From contig NZ_JBPAOH010000008.1 in NCBI RefSeq assembly GCF_050875635.1, forward strand, positions 41,242 to 105,241: DNA of 64,000 nucleotides. The letters run 5' to 3'. This document shows, in pieces, positions 27,001 through 35,127 of the stretch. The notes under the pieces are model-generated. The model did no database searches. It saw only the letters and a program-made list of their open reading frames with translations, and was not told the origin of the DNA. Positions within the stretch are counted from its first letter, which is position 1; each line of letters opens with the position of its first letter. The translations under genes were made by a program, and so were the position numbers. The DNA comes from Hassallia sp050875635 (GTDB lineage Bacteria; Cyanobacteriota; Cyanobacteriia; Cyanobacteriales; Nostocaceae).

Positions 27001-29702
27001 AGTTTAAAGTCGGTGAAACTGCTACCGCACTGATTCAATCTCCCTATCCAGAAGGAGAATTGTACTTTGCTGTTGTCAAAGACAAACTTATTTATCAACA
27101 GATTACCAAAGTTAAGGGCGGTGCGCCACAAATTCAATTTAAAGTTACACCAGAAATGCTACCAAATGCAGCAGTTGAAGCTGTGTTGCTGCGTCAGGGT
27201 GTTCCTCTAAATAAATTGCAACCCGGAAGTTTAAATAATTTAGGAAAAATTGGCTTTGCACCTTTTAAAGTGAATTTGTCAGATAAATATTTAAAGGTGC
27301 AAGTTACACCTTTGCAAACTTCATTAGAACCTGGTGCGTCAGAAACGGTACAATTGGAACTCAAAGACAATCAAGGAAATCCCACCAAAGGACAATTCAC
27401 CGTCATGGTGGTGAATGAAGCGGTGTTACAACTTTCTGGTTATCGTCCTCCAGATTTGGTAAATACGGTTTATGCTGAACAATCAATATCTACCCGCTTT
27501 AGCGATAATCGTCAAAATGTGGTGGTAGAACAAAACGCGATCGCTAAACCGAAAGGTTGGGGTTATGGTGGTGGTTTCTCAGCCGGTGCAGCAAATACCC
27601 GCATCCGCAAAGATTTTCAAGCTTTAGCTTACTATAATAATGTACGTACAGACGCTGATGGTAAAGCACAGATAACATTTAAATTACCAGATAATTTAAC
27701 TACATGGCGAGTAATGGCTGTAGCTACTGATGGAAATTTACGTTTTGGTAATGCCGAAACAACGTTTATCACCACAAAGCCACTACTTACTAATCCAATA
27801 TTGCCACAATTTGCGCGTCCAGGCGATCGCATTCTCTCCGGTTTATCCATAACTAACAACACTAACTCATCTGGTACTCTGGCAATTAATGGTACAGTTA
27901 GCGGTACAATCAACTTTGAAGGCAAAAATCCCACAGCCGCTTCTTTACAAACCCAGACTCAATCAGCTACTTCTGCTTATCGCTTTCCCATCGTCGCTTT
28001 GAGTGTTGGTGAAAGTAAAGTCCGCTTTACCACTCAACTAAATCGCAACACCGATGCTTTTGAAGTACCTTTGGAAGTTAAACCGCTGGAAGTCACAGAA
28101 GAAGTTGTCGAAACTGGTGTTACTGCGAATCAAGTAAAAATTCCTTTGAATGTCGATAAAAATGTCTTTCCCGAAGCGGGAGGTTTAGACATTCAATTAG
28201 CGAGTAATTTGATTCCGGAAATTAAAGCACCCGCCAAGCAGGTTATGGAAGATGATGATTTACCTTTTGCTGAACCAGCTGCGAGTCAATTGATAGTTGC
28301 CGCTAATCTGCAAACACTCTCAGAGAAATACGGTCAGACTTTCCCAGAGTTTAATTTTACCAAACAATCAACCCAAGCGATCGCCCAATTGCAAAAACTC
28401 CAACTTGCCGATGGTGGTTTTGCAGCTTACCCAGGACAAGAAAAGTCAGATCCTTGGATTTCTCTTTATGTGGCTGAATCTTTGGCGAAAGCAAATGTCG
28501 ATGCAGGGATGATACCACGCCTCAAGGGATATTTGCAGAAAATCCTCGCCAACCCCGGACAATTTGAGTTTTGCAAACAGCAACTTTGTAAAAGCCAAAT
28601 CCAACTTAATGCTTTAATGTCTATTGCACAATTTGGCGATAAACGCAATAGCTTTCTGACAGATATTTACCAACAACGCAACGCTTTTGATTTAGTAACG
28701 CAAATTAAATTAACGCGATATCTATCTCAGTTTCCCGAATGGCAAGATGAATCTAAACAACTTTTACAGCAGTTACAACAATATATATATGAAACTGGTC
28801 GCACCGCAGTGATAAATTTACCCAGCAGCTGGGGATGGATGAATTCACCGACAACCGCACAAGCGCAAGCTTTACGTTTGTTTATCACTGCCAAAGCTAA
28901 ACCAGAAGTTATCGATAAGTTATTTCAAAGTCTTTTAACACTCCGACGCAATGGAACATGGCAAACTAGTTATGACAATGCCCAAGCGCTGACAGCTTTG
29001 GTGGAATATGCGAAACTGCAACCAACACCAGCGAATTTTATTGCGACTGTGAAATTAGCCGATAAGAAAATCGGAGAAAGTAAATTTCAAGGATACCGCA
29101 ATTCTAGTTTACAGCTAAATGTGGCGATCGCTAACTTACCTCGCGGACATCACGATTTAATTCTGCAAAAATCAGCTTCAGGCAGATTACACTATCTACT
29201 AGCTTATCGCTATCGCTTGCAAGGAAATCAACCTGGAAGATTTAACGGTTTACGCATATCGCGAGAAATTAGCCGTGTCGGTGATGGAAAAGTCTTGCAA
29301 AAAATCGGACTTTATGCTAAAGATAAGCCGTTGACAATAGAAACCGGACAGGTGTTTGATATAGGTTTAGAAGTTATTGTAGATCATCCTGTAGAGCATG
29401 TGGTGATTAACGATCCGCTACCTGCGGGATTTGAAGCTGTCGATGAAAGCTTTCAAACTGCCACATCTGCGTTAAAAGCAAAAGCCGATAATTGGCAACT
29501 TAACTTTAAGACAATTTATAGCGATCGCATTATCGCCTACGCCGACCATTTAGATCCAGGCGTTTATAGCCTTCATTACTTAGTGCGTGGAGTGACACCC
29601 GGTACATTTCTTTATCCAGGTGCGAAAGTACACCTGCAATATGCACCTGAAGAATTTGGGCGATCGGCTGATTCTACGTTAGTCTTGGAGGAGCGTAAAT
29701 AA
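24027..29702 (+). CDS. bacterial alpha-2-macroglobulin lipoprotein (YfhM-like), thioester lost
   Basis: 1891 aa. Lipoprotein signal with lipobox ITGC (Cys21), then Ig-like macroglobulin domains throughout. The bait-region/MG7 portion (about 1030-1180) is followed by an A2M block (KDFQALAYYNN, then TTWRVMAVATDGNLRFG near 1230). The TED helical domain is at about 1395-1700, with a C-terminal receptor-binding-like domain (about 1760-1890) containing VINDPLPAGFEAVD. At the thioester site, where CxEQ is expected, the sequence is LPFAEPAAS (1412-1420), so Cys and Gln are both replaced. It is thought to trap invading proteases in the periplasm with PBP1C repairing the wall; here it would act without covalent capture. 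Confidence 0.93.
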   Translation: MFIRIIQSLLILAFVIGITGCNLIGIAPGKEQLPEVSALTPPNLPDWIEQISPLGDAKPLQQIRIRFKEALIPLESLDNPEQESLLQKFEITPNLPGHFRFLTPRMVGFQAEKALPKATRFQVTLKVGLADLQKHRLEKDLAWTFNTEPINLSNLPGVNPIDKTEESIDLKEKLQFTSNVELNLASVEKHLQLIPEGKKQGVRFKVDLAKEENEEPLEKFDPSTRNWVYNLIPQQNLKKATRYRLQFSPGVRPADGNLLSEKEFVSKLTTYSPLTFQGIKFYGQPDAGGTYGRFIQGSPQLEFNNVLVADSAIENIKINPAPQDISRLIQVNDQDKLVSINPYALKPATHYTITIGANLKDKFGQTLGKPVTVNYHTGDLAGDIWVPDGLNIFPAGKNLQLNINTVNLPESKYKAAYKVLKPTDLVYFNSGNDLLPKSSEWQSFKLATKKNQSVDVSIPLREKLGRSTGMLAYGVQGRTNKYQENNKQLWRESTSYGLVQLTNLGVFSQWFPESSLIRVHHLADGSPVKGAAVEIYESKLNAKSRPQPVACASSKTDENGNLRLNRSDLQSCYAESKSLKKSPELLVVARENQDWAFARTDEYSGAYGYGIDAGWQNDKPESRGIIFSDRQLYQASEKAYFTGFADYLQNGIIQQDKNAVYQLTIINPDGQKTDLGTQTTNEFGTFSLEVPIKSNQKLGYYTIQAKGKNGHEISGEFRVAEFKPPNFKVELALDKQFASIGDNIAAKTTSNYLFGSPVSAGKAKYFVTRNQTNFIPKGWEEFSFGRQWLFPEESPSLPSDVLQTDTQLDANGKSSQVVNVEKLPYPMIYRVDVEVSDVSNLSVANSQTFTALPSNRLIGLKSNFVAEAGLAFPIQAIVSDFTGKVLEGQRIKLELQQMKYSSLTQVVEGSKTAKNQVEYKTVGKVEFTSGNSPQSVSLTPTESGSYRIQANFSDAKDDLSATDLQIWATGENPVTWGEGEKDKLEVKLDKKEFKVGETATALIQSPYPEGELYFAVVKDKLIYQQITKVKGGAPQIQFKVTPEMLPNAAVEAVLLRQGVPLNKLQPGSLNNLGKIGFAPFKVNLSDKYLKVQVTPLQTSLEPGASETVQLELKDNQGNPTKGQFTVMVVNEAVLQLSGYRPPDLVNTVYAEQSISTRFSDNRQNVVVEQNAIAKPKGWGYGGGFSAGAANTRIRKDFQALAYYNNVRTDADGKAQITFKLPDNLTTWRVMAVATDGNLRFGNAETTFITTKPLLTNPILPQFARPGDRILSGLSITNNTNSSGTLAINGTVSGTINFEGKNPTAASLQTQTQSATSAYRFPIVALSVGESKVRFTTQLNRNTDAFEVPLEVKPLEVTEEVVETGVTANQVKIPLNVDKNVFPEAGGLDIQLASNLIPEIKAPAKQVMEDDDLPFAEPAASQLIVAANLQTLSEKYGQTFPEFNFTKQSTQAIAQLQKLQLADGGFAAYPGQEKSDPWISLYVAESLAKANVDAGMIPRLKGYLQKILANPGQFEFCKQQLCKSQIQLNALMSIAQFGDKRNSFLTDIYQQRNAFDLVTQIKLTRYLSQFPEWQDESKQLLQQLQQYIYETGRTAVINLPSSWGWMNSPTTAQAQALRLFITAKAKPEVIDKLFQSLLTLRRNGTWQTSYDNAQALTALVEYAKLQPTPANFIATVKLADKKIGESKFQGYRNSSLQLNVAIANLPRGHHDLILQKSASGRLHYLLAYRYRLQGNQPGRFNGLRISREISRVGDGKVLQKIGLYAKDKPLTIETGQVFDIGLEVIVDHPVEHVVINDPLPAGFEAVDESFQTATSALKAKADNWQLNFKTIYSDRIIAYADHLDPGVYSLHYLVRGVTPGTFLYPGAKVHLQYAPEEFGRSADSTLVLEERK

Positions 29703-29814
29703 CCGTAGTCAGGACTTCACTTTTTCATGCGATCGCGGAACTTTCATCAATCTCTCACTTTCGGTAAAACAATATAACTATTGAGTTGTTTGTTAAATAT
29801 TATCACTTATTTAG

Positions 29815-29842
29815 AAATCCTCTGTGAATTTAGAGAGGATTT
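29815..29842 (+). terminator. putative hairpin terminator of the macroglobulin gene
   Basis: Arms aaatcctct and agaggattt around a short loop, 112 bp after the stop codon, followed by tttcctgatttt. Moderately strong stem with a T-rich trailer. Confidence 0.6.
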
Positions 29843-29918
29843 TCCTGATTTTAAAAAGATGTGCGATCGCTTCACTAGCTAACCACAAACAAAGTGGTGC
29901 GATCGCTTTTTTGATTAT

Positions 29919-29981
29919 CTAACTTTTACTTACAAGTTTAACCATTTCCATTATCTGCTGTCTGTGTTTCCTTTTGTAACG
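29919..29981 (-). pseudogene. relic of a PepSY-domain protein gene (last 20 codons)
   Basis: Minus strand reads RYKRKHRQQIMEMVKLVSKS then TAG. The intact PepSY gene downstream (35128-36270) ends RYKGKRRQQTMEMVEPVSKS then TAG: 15 of 20 residues are identical, with the same stop and similarity at the DNA level. Upstream of the relic the similarity ends abruptly. It is what remains of the PepSY gene of siderophore module copy 1. Confidence 0.88.
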
Positions 29982-30135
29982 ATGTAGTTAGAGCGATCGG
30001 TACCGTCTCGGAGAGAATCGCCCAACAACAGGAAACTATCACTCCCAACCCCTAACTAATATTTGGTAAGTTGTCCACAAAACGAGTGCTGTGTTCGGGC
30101 AAGTTATTCAGCCAATGACCAACAAAGCGAGCGAG

Positions 30136-32832
30136 TTAAAACGTCCAGCTGATGGAGCCAATGATTGTCAACGGCTCACCTCTTCTAATGTAGATTCTTC
30201 CACCGTCGGAAACACCGAAATAATCTGTATCAAATAGATTCCGGATATTAATTGCGGCATTAAACCGATCCCGACGGTAGTAAATTGCCGCATCAGTCCG
30301 CAGGTAATCTCCGACTGCAAACGAGTTATCTAAATCTCCCTGGCGATCGCCGACATAAAATAGCCCCAAACCAAATCCTAAGCCTTCCAAAGCGCCCTTT
30401 TGAATGAAATAAGTTGTCCAGAGGCTGGCTTGATTTTCTGGCACATTCTGTAATCTATTGCCTATGGGAATGACGTTATCTTCGGTAACTTCGGCATTGG
30501 TATAGGCATAGGCAGCGGTCACTTTCCATCCGGGCAAAATTTCACCCGTGATATCTAACTCAATTCCGCGACTTCTCTGCTCCCCCGTCTGAGTTGAAAC
30601 GGGAGGGCTACTACCTGGAACGGGTGTGGTTACATTGGTCTTCGTGATTTGATAAGCTGCCAGTGTTGTTGAAAGTCTACCCTCTAAAAAATCAGCTTTA
30701 ATCCCTGCCTCATATTGAGTGCCTTTGGTTGGCTCGAAAGTGTCACCACTCTGGCTAACTCCATAGGCTGGGTTAAACGATTGACTGTAGCTGCCATAGA
30801 GAGACACCGATTGACTGGGTTGATACACTAACCCAACGCGAGGACTGAAAGCAAAATCGTTTTGTTCTGAAGTATTTTCCACCTCTTGTGAAATCCAATC
30901 CAAGCGTCCACCAATCAATAGCTTCAGGTTGTCTAGAAAAGCGATTTGATCTTGAAGGTAGACTCCGTAACGTTGAATAGTAGGAAATAGAAAGGGAACA
31001 CGTTCTGAAAAATTTGGTTTTGGAATATCGTAGTTTGGGTTGAAGACATCTAGATCGGGGACAGTAGCTCTAGCAAATTCATAAGTATCGTTACGGTGAC
31101 TGAAATCAAAACCTACTAAGAGTTGGTGTGAAATCGATCCAGTCTTAAACTTGCCAAGCAGATCGATCTGTGCAAAGTAGTTGTCTTGGGTAAATTTAGC
31201 ATCGAATGCAGTTAGGCTTAGGTTGCGATTATTGCTTAAATTTGTTGGGCTAAAATACACCTCATTAGTATCGCTATTAACCGCAGAAAAATTGTTGCGA
31301 ATTTGCCAATTGTCGCTAAACTCGTGTTGCAGGGTGTAGCCATATCTTTGAGTCGTCTTGTCATTAAAGGCAAAATCAGGATAGCCCAGAAAGCGGTTCC
31401 GAGGCGGCTTCGTGCCATCGCTGGCAAGAAAATGGTAGCTATCATACGCTCCAGAGAAATCAAGGTATTCATAGTACAGGTTGAGGGCTGTCCGATCGCC
31501 CAATTTCCAGGTGATTGTAGGAGCGATGGTGAGGAAATCTTTGGTAACAAAATCTTGAAAACTGTCTGAACTTTGATAGCTGACGTTGAAGCGATAGAGC
31601 AGGGTTTTATCAACATTCAATGGTCCTGAGAAATCGAGGCTGGGCTGATAAAATGAGCGGTTTCCTGCCTCAAATGCGAGTTGATAAAAGGGTTCACTCA
31701 AGGGTTGTTTGGTGACAATGTTAACGATTCCGCCCGGTTCTACCGCTCCAAATAAAACTGAGGCAGGACCTTTGAGCACTTCCACCTGCTCGATGGTTCC
31801 GATTCCGGTTAGACCGTAGCGATCGGCATTATCTCGATAGCCATTTCGGAACTGTTGCGGCTGCTCAAATCCTCTGATGTAACCGGCTCCCGCAGGCAGA
31901 CCCAGAAGTTGTATGGGAACAACACCACTCACTGTTTCTAATGCCTCAGTCACAGTTCTCACATTGCGATCTTGGAGCACCTCTTGCGGCACTACCTGAA
32001 TCGATTGCGGAATGTCGCGTATCGGTGTATCTGTCCTTGTCGCTGTGGAGGCATTAGGCACACGATACCCATCTTGCTCTCCCGTCACTACCAACTCAAT
32101 CGGTTCATCATCTTGAGCTGATGGTTGACTTGGTTGTGTCTGAGTTTGCGGTTTATCTGGTTGTGGTTGCTGTGTAGCTGATGCCACACTCGCAACTCCA
32201 AAAATTAAACCTTCATCAGCGTCAAACAACTCCACAACTGGTAAACTCGCTTCACCCGTCACCGTCACCCTGATAGTATTGCCGTCGAAATTTGTTACCG
32301 TTATTTGAGTAATTCCCGCAAGTGGTTTTTCGGAACGAAATGTAAAAGCCTCGCCCGAAGGTAAACGCAGTTGTGCATTCGGAATATCAACGATAAAACT
32401 ATTACCAGTACTGCGATTGACAACTTGCAACTGCTTCCCACCAGTCGTCTGTAAAATCACCTCCACACCTTTATCGGTGGGATTTGCTTTCACTCCTGTA
32501 ACTTGCACAATTTCTTGAGAAGGCGTGTTTGGTACTGCTGGCGACTGTCCCAGTAACATTTGAGCGCTAGTATGAGGACGTTCCATCTCACTGAGTTGCA
32601 GAATTTTCGGGGTGGAGATGGGTTTTAATTTATTTCTATTGATTACCCAGTCCCCAGTCGCTTTTACTGGCGGCTGCTGCTGCTGATTCTCTGCTTTCTG
32701 GGTACCCGCTTCTGCCCAAGCGGTTGATGTGAACAACAGCGTCACCGCCATTCCGAGAGAAAATTGTGCGACTCGTAACATCAAGGTGGTCAATCTAACA
32801 TTGTGGATGTAACCCTGTCTCATACTATCCAT
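30136..32832 (-). CDS. TonB-dependent siderophore receptor with AMIN domain
   Basis: 898 aa from ATG 32832 (a TTG two codons earlier is also in frame). Signal peptide to about ...STAWA. AMIN domain at about residues 105-205, as is usual for cyanobacterial receptors, then a Pro/Gln-rich linker and a TonB-box-like IELVVTGEQ. The plug domain (about 265-375) has PQSIQVVP and GGIVNIVTKQP, followed by a 22-strand barrel ending in aromatic SWTF. It imports a ferric siderophore across the outer membrane using TonB energy. It is downstream of the AraC regulator (99 bp) in the same orientation; the following PepSY gene survives only as a relic. Confidence 0.93.
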   Translation of the reverse strand: MDSMRQGYIHNVRLTTLMLRVAQFSLGMAVTLLFTSTAWAEAGTQKAENQQQQPPVKATGDWVINRNKLKPISTPKILQLSEMERPHTSAQMLLGQSPAVPNTPSQEIVQVTGVKANPTDKGVEVILQTTGGKQLQVVNRSTGNSFIVDIPNAQLRLPSGEAFTFRSEKPLAGITQITVTNFDGNTIRVTVTGEASLPVVELFDADEGLIFGVASVASATQQPQPDKPQTQTQPSQPSAQDDEPIELVVTGEQDGYRVPNASTATRTDTPIRDIPQSIQVVPQEVLQDRNVRTVTEALETVSGVVPIQLLGLPAGAGYIRGFEQPQQFRNGYRDNADRYGLTGIGTIEQVEVLKGPASVLFGAVEPGGIVNIVTKQPLSEPFYQLAFEAGNRSFYQPSLDFSGPLNVDKTLLYRFNVSYQSSDSFQDFVTKDFLTIAPTITWKLGDRTALNLYYEYLDFSGAYDSYHFLASDGTKPPRNRFLGYPDFAFNDKTTQRYGYTLQHEFSDNWQIRNNFSAVNSDTNEVYFSPTNLSNNRNLSLTAFDAKFTQDNYFAQIDLLGKFKTGSISHQLLVGFDFSHRNDTYEFARATVPDLDVFNPNYDIPKPNFSERVPFLFPTIQRYGVYLQDQIAFLDNLKLLIGGRLDWISQEVENTSEQNDFAFSPRVGLVYQPSQSVSLYGSYSQSFNPAYGVSQSGDTFEPTKGTQYEAGIKADFLEGRLSTTLAAYQITKTNVTTPVPGSSPPVSTQTGEQRSRGIELDITGEILPGWKVTAAYAYTNAEVTEDNVIPIGNRLQNVPENQASLWTTYFIQKGALEGLGFGLGLFYVGDRQGDLDNSFAVGDYLRTDAAIYYRRDRFNAAINIRNLFDTDYFGVSDGGRIYIRRGEPLTIIGSISWTF

Positions 32833-32931
32833 GCCCAATCTAAAAAGATAATTTTTATCAACAAGCTTAGAAAAGTAAGATTACAGGATTCACAAATGCA
32901 TTGCCACATGGTAGAGCGACAATTTTTATCC

Positions 32932-33930
32932 TTACGGCGATTTTTTTCCTAATTGACATTGCTTCGGTGTGATGCCAAATTTGCGCTTAAATGCTTCGGT
33001 AAAATGTCCTAAATGACAATACCCCACAGCATGGGCAATTTCTGACACTTGCATATCTCTGTACCGCAGCAATATCTGTGCCTGCTCCATGCGATGATGA
33101 TGTAAATAAGCAAATACTGTTGTGCCAAAGAGTTCTCGAAAGCCCCGTTGCAGTTTGCGCTCATTCAAGCCTACGAGTTGTGCCAGTTCCATCATTGAAA
33201 GCGGATTGTTTAATCGCTGGTGTAAAATGTCTCTAGCATGATGTATGCGAGCGATCGTGTCTGGCTTAAGTGGCACTGAAGACGAAATTTGTCCCCCATC
33301 TGCCCAAATTAAGTCCAATTGCATTGCTAGCAGTTCAAACACTTTTGCTTGCAGATACAAGCGTCTGATCGCGCCCTGGTAGGGAGAATTTAATATTTGC
33401 TGCATTGTAACTTGCATTGCTAAAGTCACATCTGGATAAAATGATGTCTTCCATTCGTTTTCTTTAATCAACAGCTTTAAGTTAGGAGTCATGCGCTTTG
33501 TCTGTCTTGGCAAAAACCCTGCTAACACTTCAGGTTCAATCTCGACGTTAATGCAAGTCATACGCTCTAATTTTTTATACTTTGCTGTATGAGCAGGTGA
33601 AATCCCACTACCAGATAAGTAAAAGCTTTTCCCGCCAAGATTCGGATGTACCTCATCACAATAAATGAATCCGGATGCAAAAATTATAAATTGCACTAGA
33701 TGATTGTGGACAGGTGACTTCATCGCTACATCATGGTGAAATTCATAGTCACAAATTTCCAGTTCTACACCGGGAGCTAACTTCATACCCCGACAATACC
33801 CTAGTCCCAGACATTTAGGCAGTTCTTGGAGTGTTTCAAATTCGTCAAGCAAGATGCTGTGGTTTTGAGGATTTTGATTCTGTTGACACCACAGTTCGTC
33901 CCAATTGTCTAAGGAAAGGATGATTGTCAT
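32932..33930 (-). CDS. AraC family transcriptional regulator (PchR-like)
   Basis: 332 aa. N-terminal ligand-sensing part, C-terminal double helix-turn-helix (about residues 225-325) with LNERKLQRGFRELFGTTVFAYLHHHRMEQA and the second helix pair EIAHAVGYCHLGHFTEAFKRKFGITP. This ending is typical of PchR-type regulators that switch on siderophore uptake genes upon binding the siderophore. Transcribed just ahead of the TonB receptor, which is its likely target. A truncated paralogue is at 37704-38480. Confidence 0.92.
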   Translation of the reverse strand: MTIILSLDNWDELWCQQNQNPQNHSILLDEFETLQELPKCLGLGYCRGMKLAPGVELEICDYEFHHDVAMKSPVHNHLVQFIIFASGFIYCDEVHPNLGGKSFYLSGSGISPAHTAKYKKLERMTCINVEIEPEVLAGFLPRQTKRMTPNLKLLIKENEWKTSFYPDVTLAMQVTMQQILNSPYQGAIRRLYLQAKVFELLAMQLDLIWADGGQISSSVPLKPDTIARIHHARDILHQRLNNPLSMMELAQLVGLNERKLQRGFRELFGTTVFAYLHHHRMEQAQILLRYRDMQVSEIAHAVGYCHLGHFTEAFKRKFGITPKQCQLGKKSP

Positions 33931-33953
33931 CTTAATAATTAATACAAAAAATT

Positions 33954-33968
33954 GTTAATAATTTTACC
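33954..33968. promoter_or_regulatory. candidate operator shared upstream of both AraC genes (copy 1)
   Basis: gttaataattttacc lies 24 bp before the AraC start; ttcaataattttacc occupies the comparable position (about 40 bp) before the truncated AraC gene. The AATAATTTTACC core is identical in both otherwise different upstream regions. It could be a regulator or Fur site, or simply retained promoter sequence. Confidence 0.4.
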
Positions 33969-34068
33969 AGAATTACTGGCTATTATTTTCATCTACTGGT
34001 CGCGTATCGACTGTAATAGTCTTAAATATTTTGTGGATAGCAAGATATTCAACTTCTTCAACTTTGTA

Positions 34069-34102
34069 GCGAAAAGCAAAGCGCCCGCGCTTTGCTTTTC
34101 GC
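34069..34102. repeat. perfect 16-bp inverted repeat
   Basis: Arms gcgaaaagcaaagcgc (34069-34084) and gcgctttgcttttcgc (34087-34102), 2-base spacer. Very stable hairpin in the spacer between the divergent AraC gene and the Uma2 gene. Perfectly conserved arms suggest recent insertion or selection. Confidence 0.8.
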
Positions 34103-34216
34103 ACCGAAGCTTTCACGGAAAAACGAATCGAGGGCTTACTCCCAAAAAAAGTTAGAATAAGCGAATTGCCCGACAAAGCTGATTATTTCTCATCTGGCAT
34201 GTGACTGGATACTTTT

Positions 34217-34840
34217 ATGACCTCAGCAGCGATGTCTGACGACAAGCCGCAAAGCGTCTACGCTACACCCACAAAGGAATCACCCCTTTTGTTTGAGGGA
34301 ATGACCTGGAGAGAATTCAAAGCCATTGAGCAGTTATTAGACCGTCCAGGATATCGGCTGTCTTTCCTAGATGGTGTTTTGGAGATCCGAAAAATGCCTG
34401 GAGAACCCCACCAAACCGTTAAAGAAAGACTAGGCGCATTGTTGGAACTTTACCTGCTCATGGCAGGATTTGACTTTACTCCAACAGGCTCAATGACCTT
34501 GGAAAGTGAATCAGGTGCTGTGAAGCGAGAAGCAGATAAATCATATAAACTGGCTCCTAGTCGAGTGCGTCCTGATTTGGCGATCGAGGTGGTGTTTACC
34601 AGTGGCGGGATTAACAAACTAGAGGCATACAAGCGGCTCTTGATTCCGGAAGTGTGGTTCTGGGAAGATGGTGTGCTAGAAGTGTATCACCTGCGGAAAG
34701 AGGGCAACACACTCCACTATGAAAAGGTTTCCAGTAGTGAGGAGGTCAAAGGGATCGATCTGGATTTGTTGTTACGCTGCATTAATATGGTGAATCATGT
34801 TGATGCCATCAAGACTTTTGGGCAAGCGCTTCAGGAATAG
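34217..34840 (+). CDS. Uma2 family (DUF820) putative restriction endonuclease
   Basis: 207 aa. The PD-(D/E)xK-like fold signature is seen as RPDLAIEVVFTSGGINKLEAYKRL, preceded by READKSYKL, with the family opening MTWREFKAIEQLL. Uma2 proteins are hugely expanded in cyanobacteria, and their substrate and role are unsettled. It is a single gene inserted between the two siderophore-uptake modules and unrelated to them. Start at ATG 34217; ATG 34232 is also possible. Confidence 0.88.
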   Translation: MTSAAMSDDKPQSVYATPTKESPLLFEGMTWREFKAIEQLLDRPGYRLSFLDGVLEIRKMPGEPHQTVKERLGALLELYLLMAGFDFTPTGSMTLESESGAVKREADKSYKLAPSRVRPDLAIEVVFTSGGINKLEAYKRLLIPEVWFWEDGVLEVYHLRKEGNTLHYEKVSSSEEVKGIDLDLLLRCINMVNHVDAIKTFGQALQE

Positions 34841-35127
34841 CTTATAAGCGTGAGTAATATAGCGATCGCTATATTGCCTGCGGCATAGCTACGCTTAGGG
34901 CGAAGCCTAAGGTAGAGAAGTGACTCCCAAAGAGTATCGCCGAAAATGGTTGATAATAATTTTCAATTAACTAACAGTTTGCTCACTTATTCGTTTGTGT
35001 ACATTGGAGACATTGCATTGGCTCACGAATGCATTATTAATGGGAAAATCCAAACATTGGCTCAGGGCGTGCAAAAGCACGCTCGCATAGTTAAAATCAG
35101 GGTGAGTGGCGTAAGCTTTGAACATTT

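Larger units (their letters stand above)
29703..30135. other. intergenic region with terminator and gene relics (433 bp)
   Basis: Holds a hairpin terminator (29815-29842), a relic of the 3' end of a PepSY gene (29919-29981), and a possible second relic: minus-strand frame 30052-30135 reads LARFVGHWLNNLPEHSTRF and stops. I cannot name the source of the second one. No intact gene. Confidence 0.65.

Noticed and set aside
30052..30135. Coding-like 27-codon minus-strand segment directly after the TonB receptor stop
   Set aside because: Looks like a gene remnant (RFVGHWLNNLPEHSTRF) but too short to assign, so it is mentioned only in the intergenic entry.
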